Positions 22,753 to 34,335 of a stretch of DNA of 43,139 nt are shown here, one piece after another. Every line of letters starts with the position of its first letter. Positions within the stretch are counted from its first letter, which is position 1. This stretch comes from Nemertoderma westbladi. Taxonomy: Eukaryota > Xenacoelomorpha > Nemertodermatida > Nemertodermatidae. Made by a program: the position numbers and the translations under genes. The stretch is taken from positions 1 to 43,139 of the forward strand of contig JAUCBJ010003560.1 in the NCBI GenBank assembly GCA_032718475.1. Direction: 5' to 3'. The notes beneath the pieces were generated by a model, which was not told the origin of the DNA, did no database searches, and worked only from the letters and a program-made list of their open reading frames with translations.

Positions 22753-23391
22753 TCATTCCATACAGTCCTCACACTTTAAGAGATTCCGTCCGTACTCCAT
22801 CCCGAATAACCGACACATATCGCCGACACATTGACAACAACCGTTATGGAACCATCGATAGCTGGATGAACCCATCGAACCACAAGACCTCAGACACTTA
22901 TTAAGCGAGAAACAAACGTTGAAATAGATAACAGAGCACTCGCCGACTTTGGTGTCGTTATCTTCTGGTTTCTGATTTAAACTCATTACGTATTCGTCGT
23001 CTTCGCCTATTCGGTATTTATTCGCGTGCGACGCGTAAATAGGGTATCGAATGGCGCGCCACTTCTCGAAATCGTGGCGCGCCAACGCGTTGAATAGGGT
23101 GGGTACCGGTACCGGAAGATCGTCAACCGAACTCCGCGAGTGGATTACGTATCTCGAGTCATCGTTCTGAGACGGACACATATCGAGACAGGAGCAACAG
23201 GAATCCCACAAATCTTCTCCCACACAGCGCGTGCAGTTCTCGCAACAAGAGCAATCCTTCCTGTAGTCGCATTCGCAAACTTTTAGCAATAAACATTTAC
23301 TGATAGCGGATGCGCACAAGGGTTTATTGCAAGCGTAGACGTAAACAGATGTAACAAAGTAGTAGGCGAGTAATAAGTTTATTACATCCAT
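22753..23391 (-). CDS. twsg1: Twisted gastrulation (secreted BMP modulator)
   Basis: The minus-strand frame encodes a Twisted gastrulation homologue, an extracellular protein that binds BMPs and Chordin and tunes dorsoventral signalling. ATG 23391 is preferred over the in-frame ATG at 23412, because it puts a compact signal peptide (MDVINLLLAYYFVTSVYVYA) directly before the mature N-terminus CNKPLC. From the upper ATG the protein has 219 residues; from the chosen one 212, near the ~223 of vertebrate TWSG1. The N-terminal Cys-rich domain (CNKPLC...CECDYRKDCSCCENC...CCSCLDMC) and the C-terminal domain (YRWFHNGCCQCVG, then CEDC at the end) are both complete. One N-glycosylation sequon (NDT) lies between them. 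It is a single exon here, whereas vertebrate copies are multi-exon. Confidence 0.96.
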   Translation of the reverse strand: MDVINLLLAYYFVTSVYVYACNKPLCASAISKCLLLKVCECDYRKDCSCCENCTRCVGEDLWDSCCSCLDMCPSQNDDSRYVIHSRSSVDDLPVPVPTLFNALARHDFEKWRAIRYPIYASHANKYRIGEDDEYVMSLNQKPEDNDTKVGECSVIYFNVCFSLNKCLRSCGSMGSSSYRWFHNGCCQCVGDMCRLFGMEYGRNLLKCEDCME

Positions 23392-23412
23392 ATTAACTAA
23401 ATGCAATCGCAT

Positions 23413-24195
23413 TAATTTATGCGTTATGCATTAAATTATTATTAATTTATTTATTACCTCAGTGGATAATAATTATTTATTACCTGGAGAAAAAAAGGAA
23501 ATTTTTTCCTTATGTTTAGTTTCTGTAATTAATTTATTTACGCGCAGCGAGAGTTAATAAAGATTTAAGAAATTAAAAATTATTCATTTACATAATTATT
23601 TAAAATTAAATCTGAATAATAAATTCAACCAACAATTTTATGAAAAATAATTGATGAAAATAACAAATAAATACGGCTTCGGTAATTATTAATAACCACT
23701 GGGACCCAGCCTTCCCCTCCCATTGGCTGACTATTATTTACTGATTTACTGTGTTACCAGTACAAAAGGGCTATTCTGCTTTACCTATTGGTGCCTTTTT
23801 TAATTACCTTATATTGTCAAGAAACACCAAAGTTGGGCTCTCCACAATGATGGCGCCCCCTATTGTCTCGACGATAACATAATGATGCATTCATTGGTTT
23901 TGAATTTGAGTCGTGAACCCCATTATTCATTCATTCATTGTTATAGGCCTACAGTTTGGACGTTTTATTCAGAAAGCCCCGGTTCACATTGCTTCGATTT
24001 TCCCCTGGAGAGGGATAAATTTTGATTGGATGGAAAGTCCCCCCTAACTGAATCATTAAGTTTAAATTTGATTTTGTGAACAGTGCTCATTTGTTACGAA
24101 AATAATATTTTGAAATAAATGGCAAGACTTACATATTATATTAATCAGAGACCTTTTTCAACGACTACATTTACATCATGGTATCAAACGTCAGT
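23413..24195. other. Upstream region of twsg1
   Basis: AT-rich, with a CTCF-like core at 23852-23865 (minus strand CAATAGGGGGCGCC) that may insulate or enhance. No gene seen. Confidence 0.4.
23852..23865 (-). promoter_or_regulatory. CTCF-like core motif upstream of twsg1
   Basis: The minus strand reads CAATAGGGGGCGCC, whose AGGGGGCGC is a CTCF-type core. About 440 bp upstream of twsg1, in the same orientation as 22613-22626. Sequence match only. Confidence 0.3.
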
Positions 24196-24780
24196 AAACA
24201 GGTCCTACAGGGTGACTCACTGTAGCCAACAACACTCTTCCTGTTATTCATTGGCGATCTTGCGCTGGTTATACAGAGCAAAGGAAGTCTGCTAATATTC
24301 ATCTTCTATGATGATGATTGTTCATTTATACATCAGATGGTGAAACATTACAGAAATCCATTACAGTTAGTGAATGGTGTTAACTCCAATGAGATGTATA
24401 TCAATTTAAAGAAAACAACAATTGTCAAGTTTCGAAAATGGTTCATTATCCCCCAGTTGTTTATCATTTAAATAAATGGTAAACAATGACTACTTGGGTA
24501 TCAAAATTCAGTCCTCATTAAGTCAATCACCACGTGGTAAACAAAAAAGAGAAGTGTTTTCAGGCCATTGGCTCATGTCCCGCTACCAACAGAAAGTTTC
24601 AGTAACTTCAGGAATTCGAATTTTCAACATGAAATTTGCTCCAACGGTACTACAGTATATGCTATTGATGCCTGTGCATCATACCTGTCTCTCCGAGATT
24701 TGAAAGAATTAGAACGCATTAAAACCACCTTTGCAATTAGCCTTGAAACTTATTGGAGAGGACACTCTTGTGAATGAATT
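24196..24780 (+). pseudogene. Decayed LINE reverse transcriptase
   Basis: The + strand from 24208 reads QGDSL, then PTTLFLLFIGDLALV after one stop, then a degenerate DD box FYDDDCSFIHQ, and NSNEMYINLKKTTIVKFRKW, which match the palm of a non-LTR (CR1/Jockey-like) RT. A shift then brings NNDYLGIKIQSSLSQS (24480 on), and another brings the region around 24568-24777 (DACASYLSLRDLKELERIK). At least one stop and two frameshifts break it, so it is non-functional. Confidence 0.75.
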
Positions 24781-25080
24781 ACTGAAAAAAATCACCTCAT
24801 ATTTTTCCTGAAAAGGTAACCACTGACTACTGTCCATTTATTACGACAATCCATAAACATTGGCATTCAAACTGAAATATATTGTAAAGGTGCAGCATTC
24901 CATACTAATACCTGAAAATCAGCCATGCAATAACCCGCATGACGGCGCTTGGTTTCACTTTAAATTGTGCGTCACCGCAACCGCAACCACTCGCCGCACA
25001 TCTGCAGCAATGCTGCGACCTGGGCGGCATTGTAGGTATAAATAGGATCATACGAAATAATATTTTTATAAAATAGTAAT
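24781..25080. other. Intergenic sequence
   Basis: No supported gene or repeat, except what may be residual LINE tail at the start. Confidence 0.35.
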
Positions 25081-25510
25081 TAGTACAGGCTTCAGCCTAT
25101 GGCCCTGTAGGAATTTTTTTTTTTAATATGACTCGGCTACTCTACATAGATGTTTAGTGCAGACTTGGGACATTTAAAAAAATTTGGGTAGACTTCACCA
25201 AATGGTTGCGCTCGTTTTATAGGGGGTCTTAAACATAGCAACGGACAAAATTGCCATAGCAACAGCTCTTATAGTAGATATGACTATTTAATATTTATAG
25301 CAGATTAATATTATGCATATGAAGAATTTAATGGCATATTTAGTTTTTTGAAAATACCATAGCAACCAGGCGAAAACGACCTTCAAAGATAGCAATATTG
25401 ACAATGTCCATAGCAACGGGCTTTGTAATGCGTATTCAGTGGTCGATCATGATGGAATCTGAGCTGATATCACGTATAAGGAACAATATGCATTCTTTTT
25501 CCAGTTTCTA

Positions 25511-25524
25511 GTTGCCATGACAAC
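25511..25524 (+). promoter_or_regulatory. RFX X-box-like site in the foldback arm
   Basis: GTTGCCATGACAAC fits the RFX X-box (GTTGCCATGGCAAC with one change). Related sites: 25251-25263, 25356-25367, 25407-25417 in this arm, and 26656-26669, 26781-26793, 26835, 26886, 26986-26998 and 27007 in the other arm. Arm counterparts are not independent. Confidence 0.4.
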
Positions 25525-25843
25525 GAGTAACCTTGACTAAAAACAAGCTACATATTAGCCGCAGCGTTTTTAAATCAACCTCTACCCCCACTATATCGAG
25601 TATAAGGAAAAATATGCAATATGTTTTACTTTTAATATCTGTTAGCCGTTTACACTATGTAAATTAATCATAATTATAACATTCTTTAACTATGGAATAA
25701 AATTGTGACAAGAATCTCAATTCCGACAGTATATTCAGTGCATATAACACCGTTACGCCTACAAGAACATCACTGCGTCACGCAGTCTTTCTGACAGGTA
25801 CATGTACTTACTTACCAGTGAATCAGGAATTGGTGAAAGGTAT

Positions 25844-26491
25844 TTATTGGGCAACAACATTCCAATTTGCACCAGTATTCCAACCAAAATCGAATACACT
25901 TAGATTTATCACGGAGTCATTGCGTAATGATGCAATCTTATTTATTATGTAAAGACATCGCAAAATGTGACCATTTATGGATTTTGTTGTTGGAGGGAGA
26001 TCCAGGAATCTTTTGCTCGGGTTGCTGGTGAATAACGAGTACCGTAGCTCGTCGAATGTACTACATGTTGATTTAAATTGGACCACTTTCACAAGATATG
26101 CCTCAGCCTGTGGAAACATTAATTTCGACACATTCTGATCTTCACCAAAATTTAACAGGAATGCTTCCGGGTTTTAAAGCAGCAGGTTTCGTACCAACCT
26201 TGCTTGTTACGTCACCCCCAGTAACTTTGTGAGCCTTCATTATCACATGACATGTTCATGATCCAAGCTTTAGCGCTATTTCATGTAGACTCAAATATCT
26301 CATTTATTTTTAGCACCAACTCTAACCCATAACTCTAAAATTCCAAGTTTGAAGAAATAGTGCATAAAGTATAATAATATAACAACAACATCGGTATCAT
26401 TTGACAAAACTAAAACACGTCGCTGGCCGTTGTTTATTGAATCTTGTATGTGTGGTATTAGTCTCATATCGGCTTCTTCTACTGTAGACAC
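25844..26491 (-). pseudogene. Remnant of a transposon-borne protein
   Basis: Two minus-strand segments share one frame. The first (26491-26300) reads EEADMRLIPHIQDSINNG and VLVLSNDTDVVVILLYFMH. The second (26131-25844) reads AEAYLVKVVQFKSTCSTFDE, then LRYSLFTSN and GHILRCLYIIN. The E-A-D-x-R...D-T-D-V-V motif is common in uncharacterised proteins in invertebrate and fish genomes that appear to be mobile-element borne. Stops lie in between and the N-terminus is missing. The link to mobility comes from its place in the core of the foldback element. Confidence 0.5.
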
Positions 26492-27487
26492 TGTAGGATC
26501 TCAAATGTTCAATGTTGGTCTCAGTATAGTTGTATATCTTAGTTGCTTCATCATTCACATTACTATCATTATCTCGTAGCGTCCAATTAAATTTGATTGT
26601 AATTAGTGTAAACGGCTAACAGATATTAAAGACACTTTATTAACAATTCTGTCGCGTTGCCATGGCATCTAGAAAGCAAAACATATTGCATATTTTTCCT
26701 TATACTCGATATAGTGGGGGTAGAGGTTGATTTAAAAACGCTGCGGCTAATAAGTAGATTGTTTTTAGTCAAGGTTACTCGTTGTCATGGCAAATAGAAA
26801 CTGAAAAAGAATGCATATTGTTCCTACAAAGCCCGTTGCTATGGACATTGTCAATAGTGCTATTTTTGAAGGTCGTTTTCGCCTGGTTGCTATGGTATTT
26901 TCAAAAATTAAATGCCATTAAATTCTTAATATCCAAAATATTAATCTGCTATAAATTTTAAATCATCATATCTGCTATAAGAGCTGTTGCTATGGCAATT
27001 TTCTCCGTTGCTATGTTTAAGACCCCCTAAAAAACGAGCGCAACCATTTGGTGAAGTCTACCCAAATGTTTTTAAATGTCCCAAGTCTGCACTAAACATC
27101 TATGTAGTGTAGCCGAGTCATATATAAAATTCCTACGGGGCCATAGGCTGGAGCCTGTACTAAATCCTTATATTATGTTACATTATGTTTCTAAGGTCGA
27201 AATATATATTATATACAGTACCTCAATATTAGCATACTACTTACTCTATTAAATAATTTCTAATTGTATTACAAATTTAACGTACACCAGTACAGATTGT
27301 CTGACATTAAATAAATATACAATATTCTGGAACATGTTGTTTATGTATGAATATCAACCTACTACTATTATTATACAGATGTATTGCATTGTTACCCAGC
27401 TACTTATGAGATAAACTAAAAGTTCCAGAACTTTGGGATGCATCCTGGCTAGTCATCTTAAAGCATTCGTGCAGAAACGAAAACTAA

Positions 27488-27545
27488 CCTGGCTCCATCA
27501 GGGATCGAACCTACGACCTCCAGTGAGATGAGAATACAAGTCACA
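27488..27545 (-). ncRNA. tRNA-derived SINE-like fragment
   Basis: The minus strand carries a full B-box GGTTCGATCCC (27501-27511) after ACTGGAGGTCGTA, as in a tRNA variable/T-arm. No clear A-box is seen at the expected distance. It resembles the fragment at 10668-10734 in the GGAGGTC...TTCGA..CCCT stretch. Confidence 0.35.
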
Positions 27546-28732
27546 ATTATGTCAAATTAGTATCTGTACAGGTTATAAGATACAAATAATCTTTGTTCAA
27601 TTAAAAGTGAATAAGATTAATGCTTTCCAATTGAAATATATTAAACATGGACCGACAAATATAAATATCCAACACAAATAAAAATAGCGCAACATTCCAT
27701 GTGTAATATAATTATGTAATAAGATTTCAGCCAAACATATAAATTTTTAGCCAACAACATAAATAAGTAGATAAAGAGAATTAGACGTAGCTAAAGTCAA
27801 TTAAAGTAACTAATTAATTTAATAAATAAATACCCATTTTATATTAATAAAATGTGAAATCCATTCGTTTTCAGTGAGATAATAAATTATTAACCTTTAT
27901 AAATAAATCGTTTTAGTAGCGCATTAAATAAATATTCCAATAAAATAATATTTATTTTTCAAAAGTTAAATAAATAAATAACTGGAATGTGAAACCATGG
28001 CAACCTGCTACTGTTTAGTTTTAGACAATAATTTATTTTTAATTAATTATTGGTCTCTAAATTTGATTAAAAAATCGGTAAAGATTGCACAAATTATAAT
28101 TACTACTCTTATAATTATTAACTAAACTAATAGTTTTGTATTTCCCGCTAAATACTGACAAATGTGTTGTAATAACTTCTAGAAAATACGTGGAAATTAT
28201 ACTAAACAACTAGATATAATAAACAAACCGATGTACTACTGTATTTATGATAAATTCAAATATTGCCAATATATAATATTACCCTACTGCCACCAAAGTA
28301 CCTATGTCCAAAATGGAAAATTGTCAAAAATGGAAAACTTTCAAATTAAAGCACAACAGCACCTATTTATAATTAATGTATTTTAAATTTACAATTCATT
28401 TAAATATTAAAGTAGGATCACGTTAACTAAAATCTATACACAACGAACTTATACATACTAGTGTTTCCTATTAGCCACTTTATTACCATTAATTAAGATT
28501 TCGTAGGGGCAGAGTGAATCTTGGGAAAAAAACATTATACAGTTCATATTATTAGAATTAATTGAAACAATAGCGAATGTAATATAGGGTAAAATATTTA
28601 TTTAGCGGGCGGGGGTGGGCATGCAACGAAAGAACAATAATAAAATAATAATAATAAATATATTGAACAACCATGGCAACCATATACGCTTATGACCTTG
28701 AGCTTTTGTATTTGATGTGGTTTTCTATATTT

Positions 28733-28746
28733 CCGCTAGGTGGCGC
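28733..28746 (+). promoter_or_regulatory. CTCF-like core motif
   Basis: CCGCTAGGTGGCGC is a near-exact match to the CTCF core CCRSYAGRKGGCRS. It lies in a gene-free region. Sequence match only. Confidence 0.4.
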
Positions 28747-29394
28747 AATATAATTTCGGCCACTTTATAGATCTAAGTCAGTAGGCTTACAGTTACAGAG
28801 CAGTCTATAGCTATACAACAGCTATATAATAGACGGGACCCCATTATATAATTCGTGTTATTGAGAACACAGGAAAGAGTTCATAAGCCTGAGTCATTAA
28901 TAAATGTACAGGAGCAAAATTTAGCATTATTTTGTAACCATGTTTGTCTTTCAATAACTTTCACTTTTGATGATGCAGCAGTGTCTGTACACTACACTGT
29001 ACAGTATTGTTGTTGTTTCAGTATTCCGCTGTCACTTCGAGCAATATCCTGAATACATTTCGATCTCAACGCTGTTCTGCTCATATTTTGTCTTTCATTT
29101 TGGGAACAATTTTGGTCTGAGCCTTGCAGGAGACTGAGTCCTGATTTCTCGGATTATCTCGCTTGGCTAACTGTAACCTGTAACTGGCATGGAGGGCGCC
29201 ACACATACAGACTTTATGATATAATTATTAAGTGCGACCATGACCTATTTCAGAGTAAACATCAAATAAAATAACTTCAAAAAACTCAGGTTCAGATAGT
29301 GAAGGGTATTTGGTTGCCGATAAGAGAGATAATAATAAAATGTACAGTGAAGCAAAACAATTAGCACAATATGGGGCGAGGGGGTGGGGGGTGA

Positions 29395-29426
29395 GGGGGG
29401 GGGGGGGGGGGGGGGGGGTGGGGGGG
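29395..29426. repeat. Poly-G tract
   Basis: Twenty-four G (29395-29418), one T, then seven G. It produces a proline-rich chance frame on the minus strand. Confidence 0.95.
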
Positions 29427-29950
29427 CATAAATAAATATATCGACACTCACTTAATCACATTATAAACATTATACAAAGAATAATAAATAGTAACACAAT
29501 GAATGATATACCAAGATATTGGACTCGGTTGACATAAGTTAGTCCGATAATGGCGGCACCCAAAATATAAATAGTGTGTGGGGCGAGCCACAAAGTCTAG
29601 GTGAGCCTTAGCGTAGTGGGATAATTAGTGGACCGTCTGACGTTGTGGATGTTGGAATTGATTTACGCTAATGTCTGTCAATCGGTCAATGAAATGGAAC
29701 AAAACTTGGTACGCATGTTAGTCTGTTGATAAATTTTACACACAGATGGATTTCTATAGTTCATCTATCGGCCGCTAAGGGGAGTGACCAGATCGCCTAA
29801 TTTTACTGCAACGCCAAGGATCATCTAGACATCGTGCTGTGCGACGCCACACACCCGTGTTCCAACCTTAGATACAAAACACGCACAGACACTGAGACCA
29901 TCAGCTTCCCCCGTAGCTTAAAGCACAGGCTTGCACATTCACACACAAAC
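29427..29950. other. Intergenic sequence
   Basis: No supported gene. It leads directly into the 40 bp satellite. Confidence 0.35.
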
Positions 29951-31580
29951 CACTTCCCAATATCACATAGCAATGTGTCGCACCTTCAGACACCAACCCA
30001 TATCACATAGCAATGTGTCGCACCTTCAGACACCAACCCATATCAGATAGCAATGTGTCGCACCTTCAGACACCAACCCATATCACATAGCAATGTGTCG
30101 CACCTTCAGACACCAACCCATATCAGATAGCAATGTGTCGCACCTTCAGACACCAACCCATATCAGATAGCAATGTGTCGCACCTTCAGACACCAACCCA
30201 TATCAGATAGCAATGTGTCGCACCTTCAGACACCAACCCATATCAGATAGCAATGTGTCGCACCTTCAGACACCAACCCATATCAGATAGCAATGTGTCG
30301 CACCTTCAGACACCAACCCATATCAGATAGCAATGTGTCGCACCTTCAGACACCAACCCATATCAGATAGCAATGTGTCGCACCTTCAGACACCAACCCA
30401 TATCAGATAGCAATGTGTCGCACCTTCAGACACCAACCCATATCAGATAGCAATGTGTCGCACCTTCAGACACCAACCCATATCAGATAGCAATGTGTCG
30501 CACCTTCAGACACCAACCCATATCAGATAGCAATGTGTCGCAACCTTCAGACACCAACCCATATCAGATAGCAATGTGTCGCACCTTCAGACACCAACCC
30601 ATATCAGATAGCAATGTGTCGCACCTTCAGACACCAACCCATATCAGATAGCAATGTGTCGCACCTTCAGACACCAACCCATATCAGATAGCAATGTGTC
30701 GCACCTTCAGACACCAACCCATATCAGATAGCAATGTGTCGCACCTTCAGACACCAACCCATATCAGATAGCAATGTGTCGCACCTTCAGACACCAACCC
30801 ATATCAGATAGCAATGTGTCGCACCTTCAGACACCAACCCATATCAGATAGCAATGTGTCGCAACCTTCAGACACCAACCCATATCAGATAGCAATGTGT
30901 CGCACCTTCAGACACCAACCCATATCAGATAGCAATGTGTCGCACCTTCAGACACCAACCCATATCACATAGCAATGTGTCGCACCTTCAGACACCAACC
31001 CATATCAGATAGCAATGTGTCGCACCTTCAGACACCAACCCATATCAGATAGCAATGTGTCGCACCTTCAGACACCAACCCATATCAGATAGCAATGTGT
31101 CGCACCTTCAGACACCAACCCATATCAGATAGCAATGTGTCGCACCTTCAGACACCAACCCATATCAGATAGCAATGTGTCGCAACCTTCAGACACCAAC
31201 CCATATCACATAGCAATGTGTCGCACCTTCAGACACCAACCCATATCACATAGCAATGTGTCGCAACCTTCAGACACAAACCCATATCAGATAGCAATGT
31301 GTCGCACCTTCAGTCACCAACCCATATCAGATAGCAATGTGTTGCACCTTCAGACACCAACCCATATCAGATAGCAATGTGTCGCACCTTCAGTCACCAA
31401 CCCATATCAGATAGCAATGTGTTGCACCTTCAGACACCAACCCATATCAGATAGCAATGTGTCGCACCTTCAGACACCAACCCATATCAGATAGCAATGT
31501 GCCGCACCTTCAGACACCAACCCATATCACATAGCAATGTGTCGCAACCTTCAGACACCAACCCCTTCCCAATAACATAT
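29951..31580. repeat. 40 bp satellite, ~40 copies
   Basis: Unit CAATGTGTCGCACCTTCAGA followed by CACCAACCCATATCAGATAG. Variants: CACATAG for CAGATAG, concentrated near both ends and around 30965; an extra A (GCAACC) near 30541, 30862, 31184, 31266 and 31545; TTG for TCG near 31345 and 31425. Both boundaries share CTTCCCAATA (29953 and 31565), which suggests the array grew from inside a unit with that original sequence. Confidence 0.96.
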
Positions 31581-31678
31581 AGTGTCTCAATGGTGTTGCA
31601 CCTTCAGCACATAAATAATTTATCTAAATAAAAACACCTTAAATTATTACCCAAAATGAACACATTGGGTCGAAATCT

Positions 31679-32332
31679 TGTTGAACAATCGGTACTACAT
31701 TGCCCTGTCGACACCCCCTATATTTTTTTAACCATTAATTTTTATGTTCTAGAACCTTAGTTGATATTTTTTTTATGGTAGCTAGTGTTTTTTTTCAAGT
31801 TAGTCTTTTTTGAACATAAAAATTTTTTGTTAACATTATTAGTTATGCTAGCTAGTGTTTTTATGGAGCTAGTAAATTTTTTACTAGCTATAGTAATATA
31901 ATGTATTTAAAATGTTTAATAACTGATTTTTTTTTATATATTGCGTATGTACACTGTGTTGTTGGTTGGTTAACAAGCCTAAATTATTATCCTAGATAAT
32001 AGATGGATCTCATTCAGGGACACTTTGCTGAATTTAGATCCAAAAAAACTGTACCACCACAAGATGTTCAGCTTAAACTGTTAAAATATCATCAGTATTT
32101 TTGGTAATTAATATATTCTGCAACAGTTTAATTCTGAAATATCAATGTTTCGCAATTTTTTTATAATTTCAAAAAAATACTAGGAAGCAAAAAAACACTA
32201 TCATAAAAAATATTATCTACTAAAGTTCTAGAATATTCGCCAATATCAAAAAAAAGCAGTAAAAAACACTAAAAAATGAAAGATAAGAAATAGCAGTGGG
32301 AGGTCGACAGGGCGAAGTTGTACCGAACAAAT
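31679..32332. mobile_element. Foldback MITE, ~650 bp
   Basis: CGGTACTACATTGCCCTGTC (31690) is mirrored by GACAGGGCGAAGTTGTACCG (32307-32326). Inside, TTCTAGAACCTTAGTTGATA pairs with the region around 32222 (ACTAAAGTTCTAGAA). Arms of about 110-140 bp are diverged and T/A-rich. No coding frame. Confidence 0.75.
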
Positions 32333-33350
32333 AATATTAATAAAATGGAACAGAAAAAACATTGAAATAAATTGATGAGCTGCGGATAGTAAAACAGTTA
32401 TAATAGATAACTTAAAGCTATAATAATATTAACAAAGAACATCAAGATTATTATTATAGGTTTAATAATATAATTAAAATGATACGATATTATTGTGGTA
32501 AGACAAATATTTTAGTCTAGAAATTCTTAACAGAGAGAATCCAAAAACTGCACAAAAAATATCCGAAATTTTAATATTCTTTATCTTGTAAAATTATTAC
32601 TGATTTACACCTCAAATTAATGAGCGACCAGAATTATTTAACAACACAGAATAGCGAATTTAGATTTTGTTTTAATAAAATAAATATTATCCCCGGATAT
32701 TATATTATCTTTTGTAATCCAAAAAAATAAAAGAAAATACAGATGGACCTCTTTAGGTTCTCAAAATTCCAGGTAAAATCTTGAAAGTCTCTGCTGCAGA
32801 AATGAATGACAACGTATATAATAATTTCTATTAAATTAGCACCGTTCACCATAATAATACGGTGTAATGTAAATGAATGACAACCCTTACCGAGCCGACA
32901 ACCAAAATATAGAATAATTCCCGAACTATCACTCCCTAACTAATAAACAACTTCTATAAAAACCGAAATAGAATTACAATTTATTTAACTATTTGGATTG
33001 CCGATTGCGTTTTTAAACTTTAAACGAGAAACTCAATTTTTATATAAAATTAATAACATTTTTGTGGCATAAAATCCCTTTAACTTAAAGGAAAATGACG
33101 CGATAAGTACTCACTATCCATCGACGCGATTTTTTGCTTTTTTTTTCGCAATTTTATACGGTATTTATTTCTTGCCGCGTTTTGTATGGCCTTTTAATTG
33201 TTTTTTTTGTGAAAACTCGTAAAAAAAAACAATAAATAAACCTCTCAAAAACGCAACGGAAATACTCGTTAACCTTCGTAGATATATATAACGATAGAAT
33301 CTATCCTAACCGGTGATTGGATAATAATTCCAACCAATCAGATATCTCGT
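32333..33350. other. 3' flank of NFXL1, AT-rich
   Basis: No supported gene. TTTATT near 33164 gives a minus-strand AATAAA that could end the NFXL1 transcript. Confidence 0.4.
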
Positions 33351-34193
33351 TTAAACTTCCAACACGACAATCATAATGATCGCTACAACGACGGACACAA
33401 CTATTCCGACACCGATTAGTCGCCGATTCCGGCCGAGGAACCCAGGAGAATTATCCTCGTGGTCTGCCATCTGGCGTCGTCTACGTCTCCGTCTCCCTCC
33501 CAACCAATCGGACTGCTTCTCCTCGGGTACCATCTCGCTATTGGTTGCCACTTCCTCGACCCTCGCCGCCGCGGCGGCCGCTACGCATCCGTCGTCGCAC
33601 GGAACCTCCGCTCGCCCGCTCGCTACATCCACGCACGGGAGTTGCTTCTTCCTCCGTTTACACGGACAGCGAACCAACTTCCTCGCGGAACATCGCTCGG
33701 CCGGGGGGCAGCCCCCGCTGTGGCACTCCTGGAAGCATTGGTGTCCGCAGGACAACATCCGCGGGCACTGAGACTGGCAGGAAGCCATCGTCTCTTGGCC
33801 TTCTTCGCAAGCCGAGGTCCACTTCCAACAGGTGAGGAACAGCAGCATACCGCGGCAGTGGCAACGCATTCGCACGATCCGGTCGCACTGCGGACAATCC
33901 CCGGGATGGCAGGGCAGCCCGCAGGGATGGCTGCATCCCGACGGTCTAGGGATCCCGCATCCCTCGTCGCATTCCTCGCACTCATCTCCCGCCGCCGCCA
34001 CAGTAGCCGCCACAGTGTCGTCGTCCCCATCTTCTTCAACCACCACCGCTACTGTGTGGCACTCCAGTTGGCACGTGTGGTTGGTGCAGGGCAGGCCGCG
34101 GCCGCATGGAGCTCCGCAGCTGTACGGTTTGGATAGATGGCACGGGAAGGAGCGGGAATCGTGGAGACCTAAACACGAGGTTGTTATGGGAAC
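33351..34193 (-). CDS. nfxl1: NFXL1, last exon: final NFX1-type zinc fingers and C-terminal membrane anchor
   Basis: Minus strand, phase 0 start at 34193 after the acceptor ATACAG (intron bases 34194-34199). It reads VPITTSCLGLHDS, CSHPCGLPCHPGDCPQC and CGHQCFQECHSGGCPPAERC, the last NFX1-type zinc fingers, then an acidic and alanine-rich linker, an arginine run (GGRRRRRRR) and a hydrophobic C-terminus IGVGIVVSVVVAIIMIVV. A tail-located membrane segment after NFX1 fingers is the pattern of NFXL1, not NFX1, which has an R3H domain there. The exon is far more GC-rich than its surroundings. Polyalanine and glutamate stretches in the linker are lineage-specific. NFXL1's molecular role is not well known; membrane insertion is inferred from the segment. 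Confidence 0.88.
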   Translation of the reverse strand, partial: VPITTSCLGLHDSRSFPCHLSKPYSCGAPCGRGLPCTNHTCQLECHTVAVVVEEDGDDDTVAATVAAAGDECEECDEGCGIPRPSGCSHPCGLPCHPGDCPQCDRIVRMRCHCRGMLLFLTCWKWTSACEEGQETMASCQSQCPRMLSCGHQCFQECHSGGCPPAERCSARKLVRCPCKRRKKQLPCVDVASGRAEVPCDDGCVAAAAAARVEEVATNSEMVPEEKQSDWLGGRRRRRRRQMADHEDNSPGFLGRNRRLIGVGIVVSVVVAIIMIVVLEV

Positions 34194-34335
34194 CTGTATG
34201 GATATAAAGTTATAGTATGGATATATATAATATAACAGAATAATAAAAAGTAATAAATAAAAAATAAAGTGATAGATCCATTTATTTCTATAAGAACAAA
34301 AACAACTTAATCAATCAAAAAGTGTTTGATAAAAG

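Larger units (their letters stand above)
25080..27168. mobile_element. Foldback DNA transposon, ~570 bp terminal inverted repeats
   Basis: The left arm starts TAGTACAGGCTTCAGCCTAT and the right arm ends, in inverted form, ATAGGCTGGAGCCTGTACTA. The arms pair over about 570 bp: left 25080-25660, right 26605-27168, ending at GTTAGCCGTTTACACTA on the left and TAGTGTAAACGGCTAAC on the right. AAT directly outside both ends may be a 3 bp target duplication. The 945 bp core carries two remnants of one minus-strand frame (26491-26300 and 26131-25844). X-box-like CCATAGCAAC motifs recur in the arms. Confidence 0.85.
27169..29394. other. AT-rich intergenic region
   Basis: No gene supported in more than 2 kb. 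It holds a tRNA-like fragment near 27488, a CTCF-like site at 28733, and CCATGGCAAC X-box-like matches near 27996 and 28672. Confidence 0.4.

Noticed and set aside
28855-29052. 65-codon + frame
   Set aside because: No motif; cysteine-rich middle comes from a TACTGTAC-rich stretch.
29245-29451. Proline-rich minus-strand frame
   Set aside because: Read through a poly-G tract; not a protein.
33376-34215. Several + strand frames of 90-225 codons opposite NFXL1
   Set aside because: Shadows of the GC-rich NFXL1 exon on the other strand; arginine-, proline- and serine-rich without a recognisable domain.
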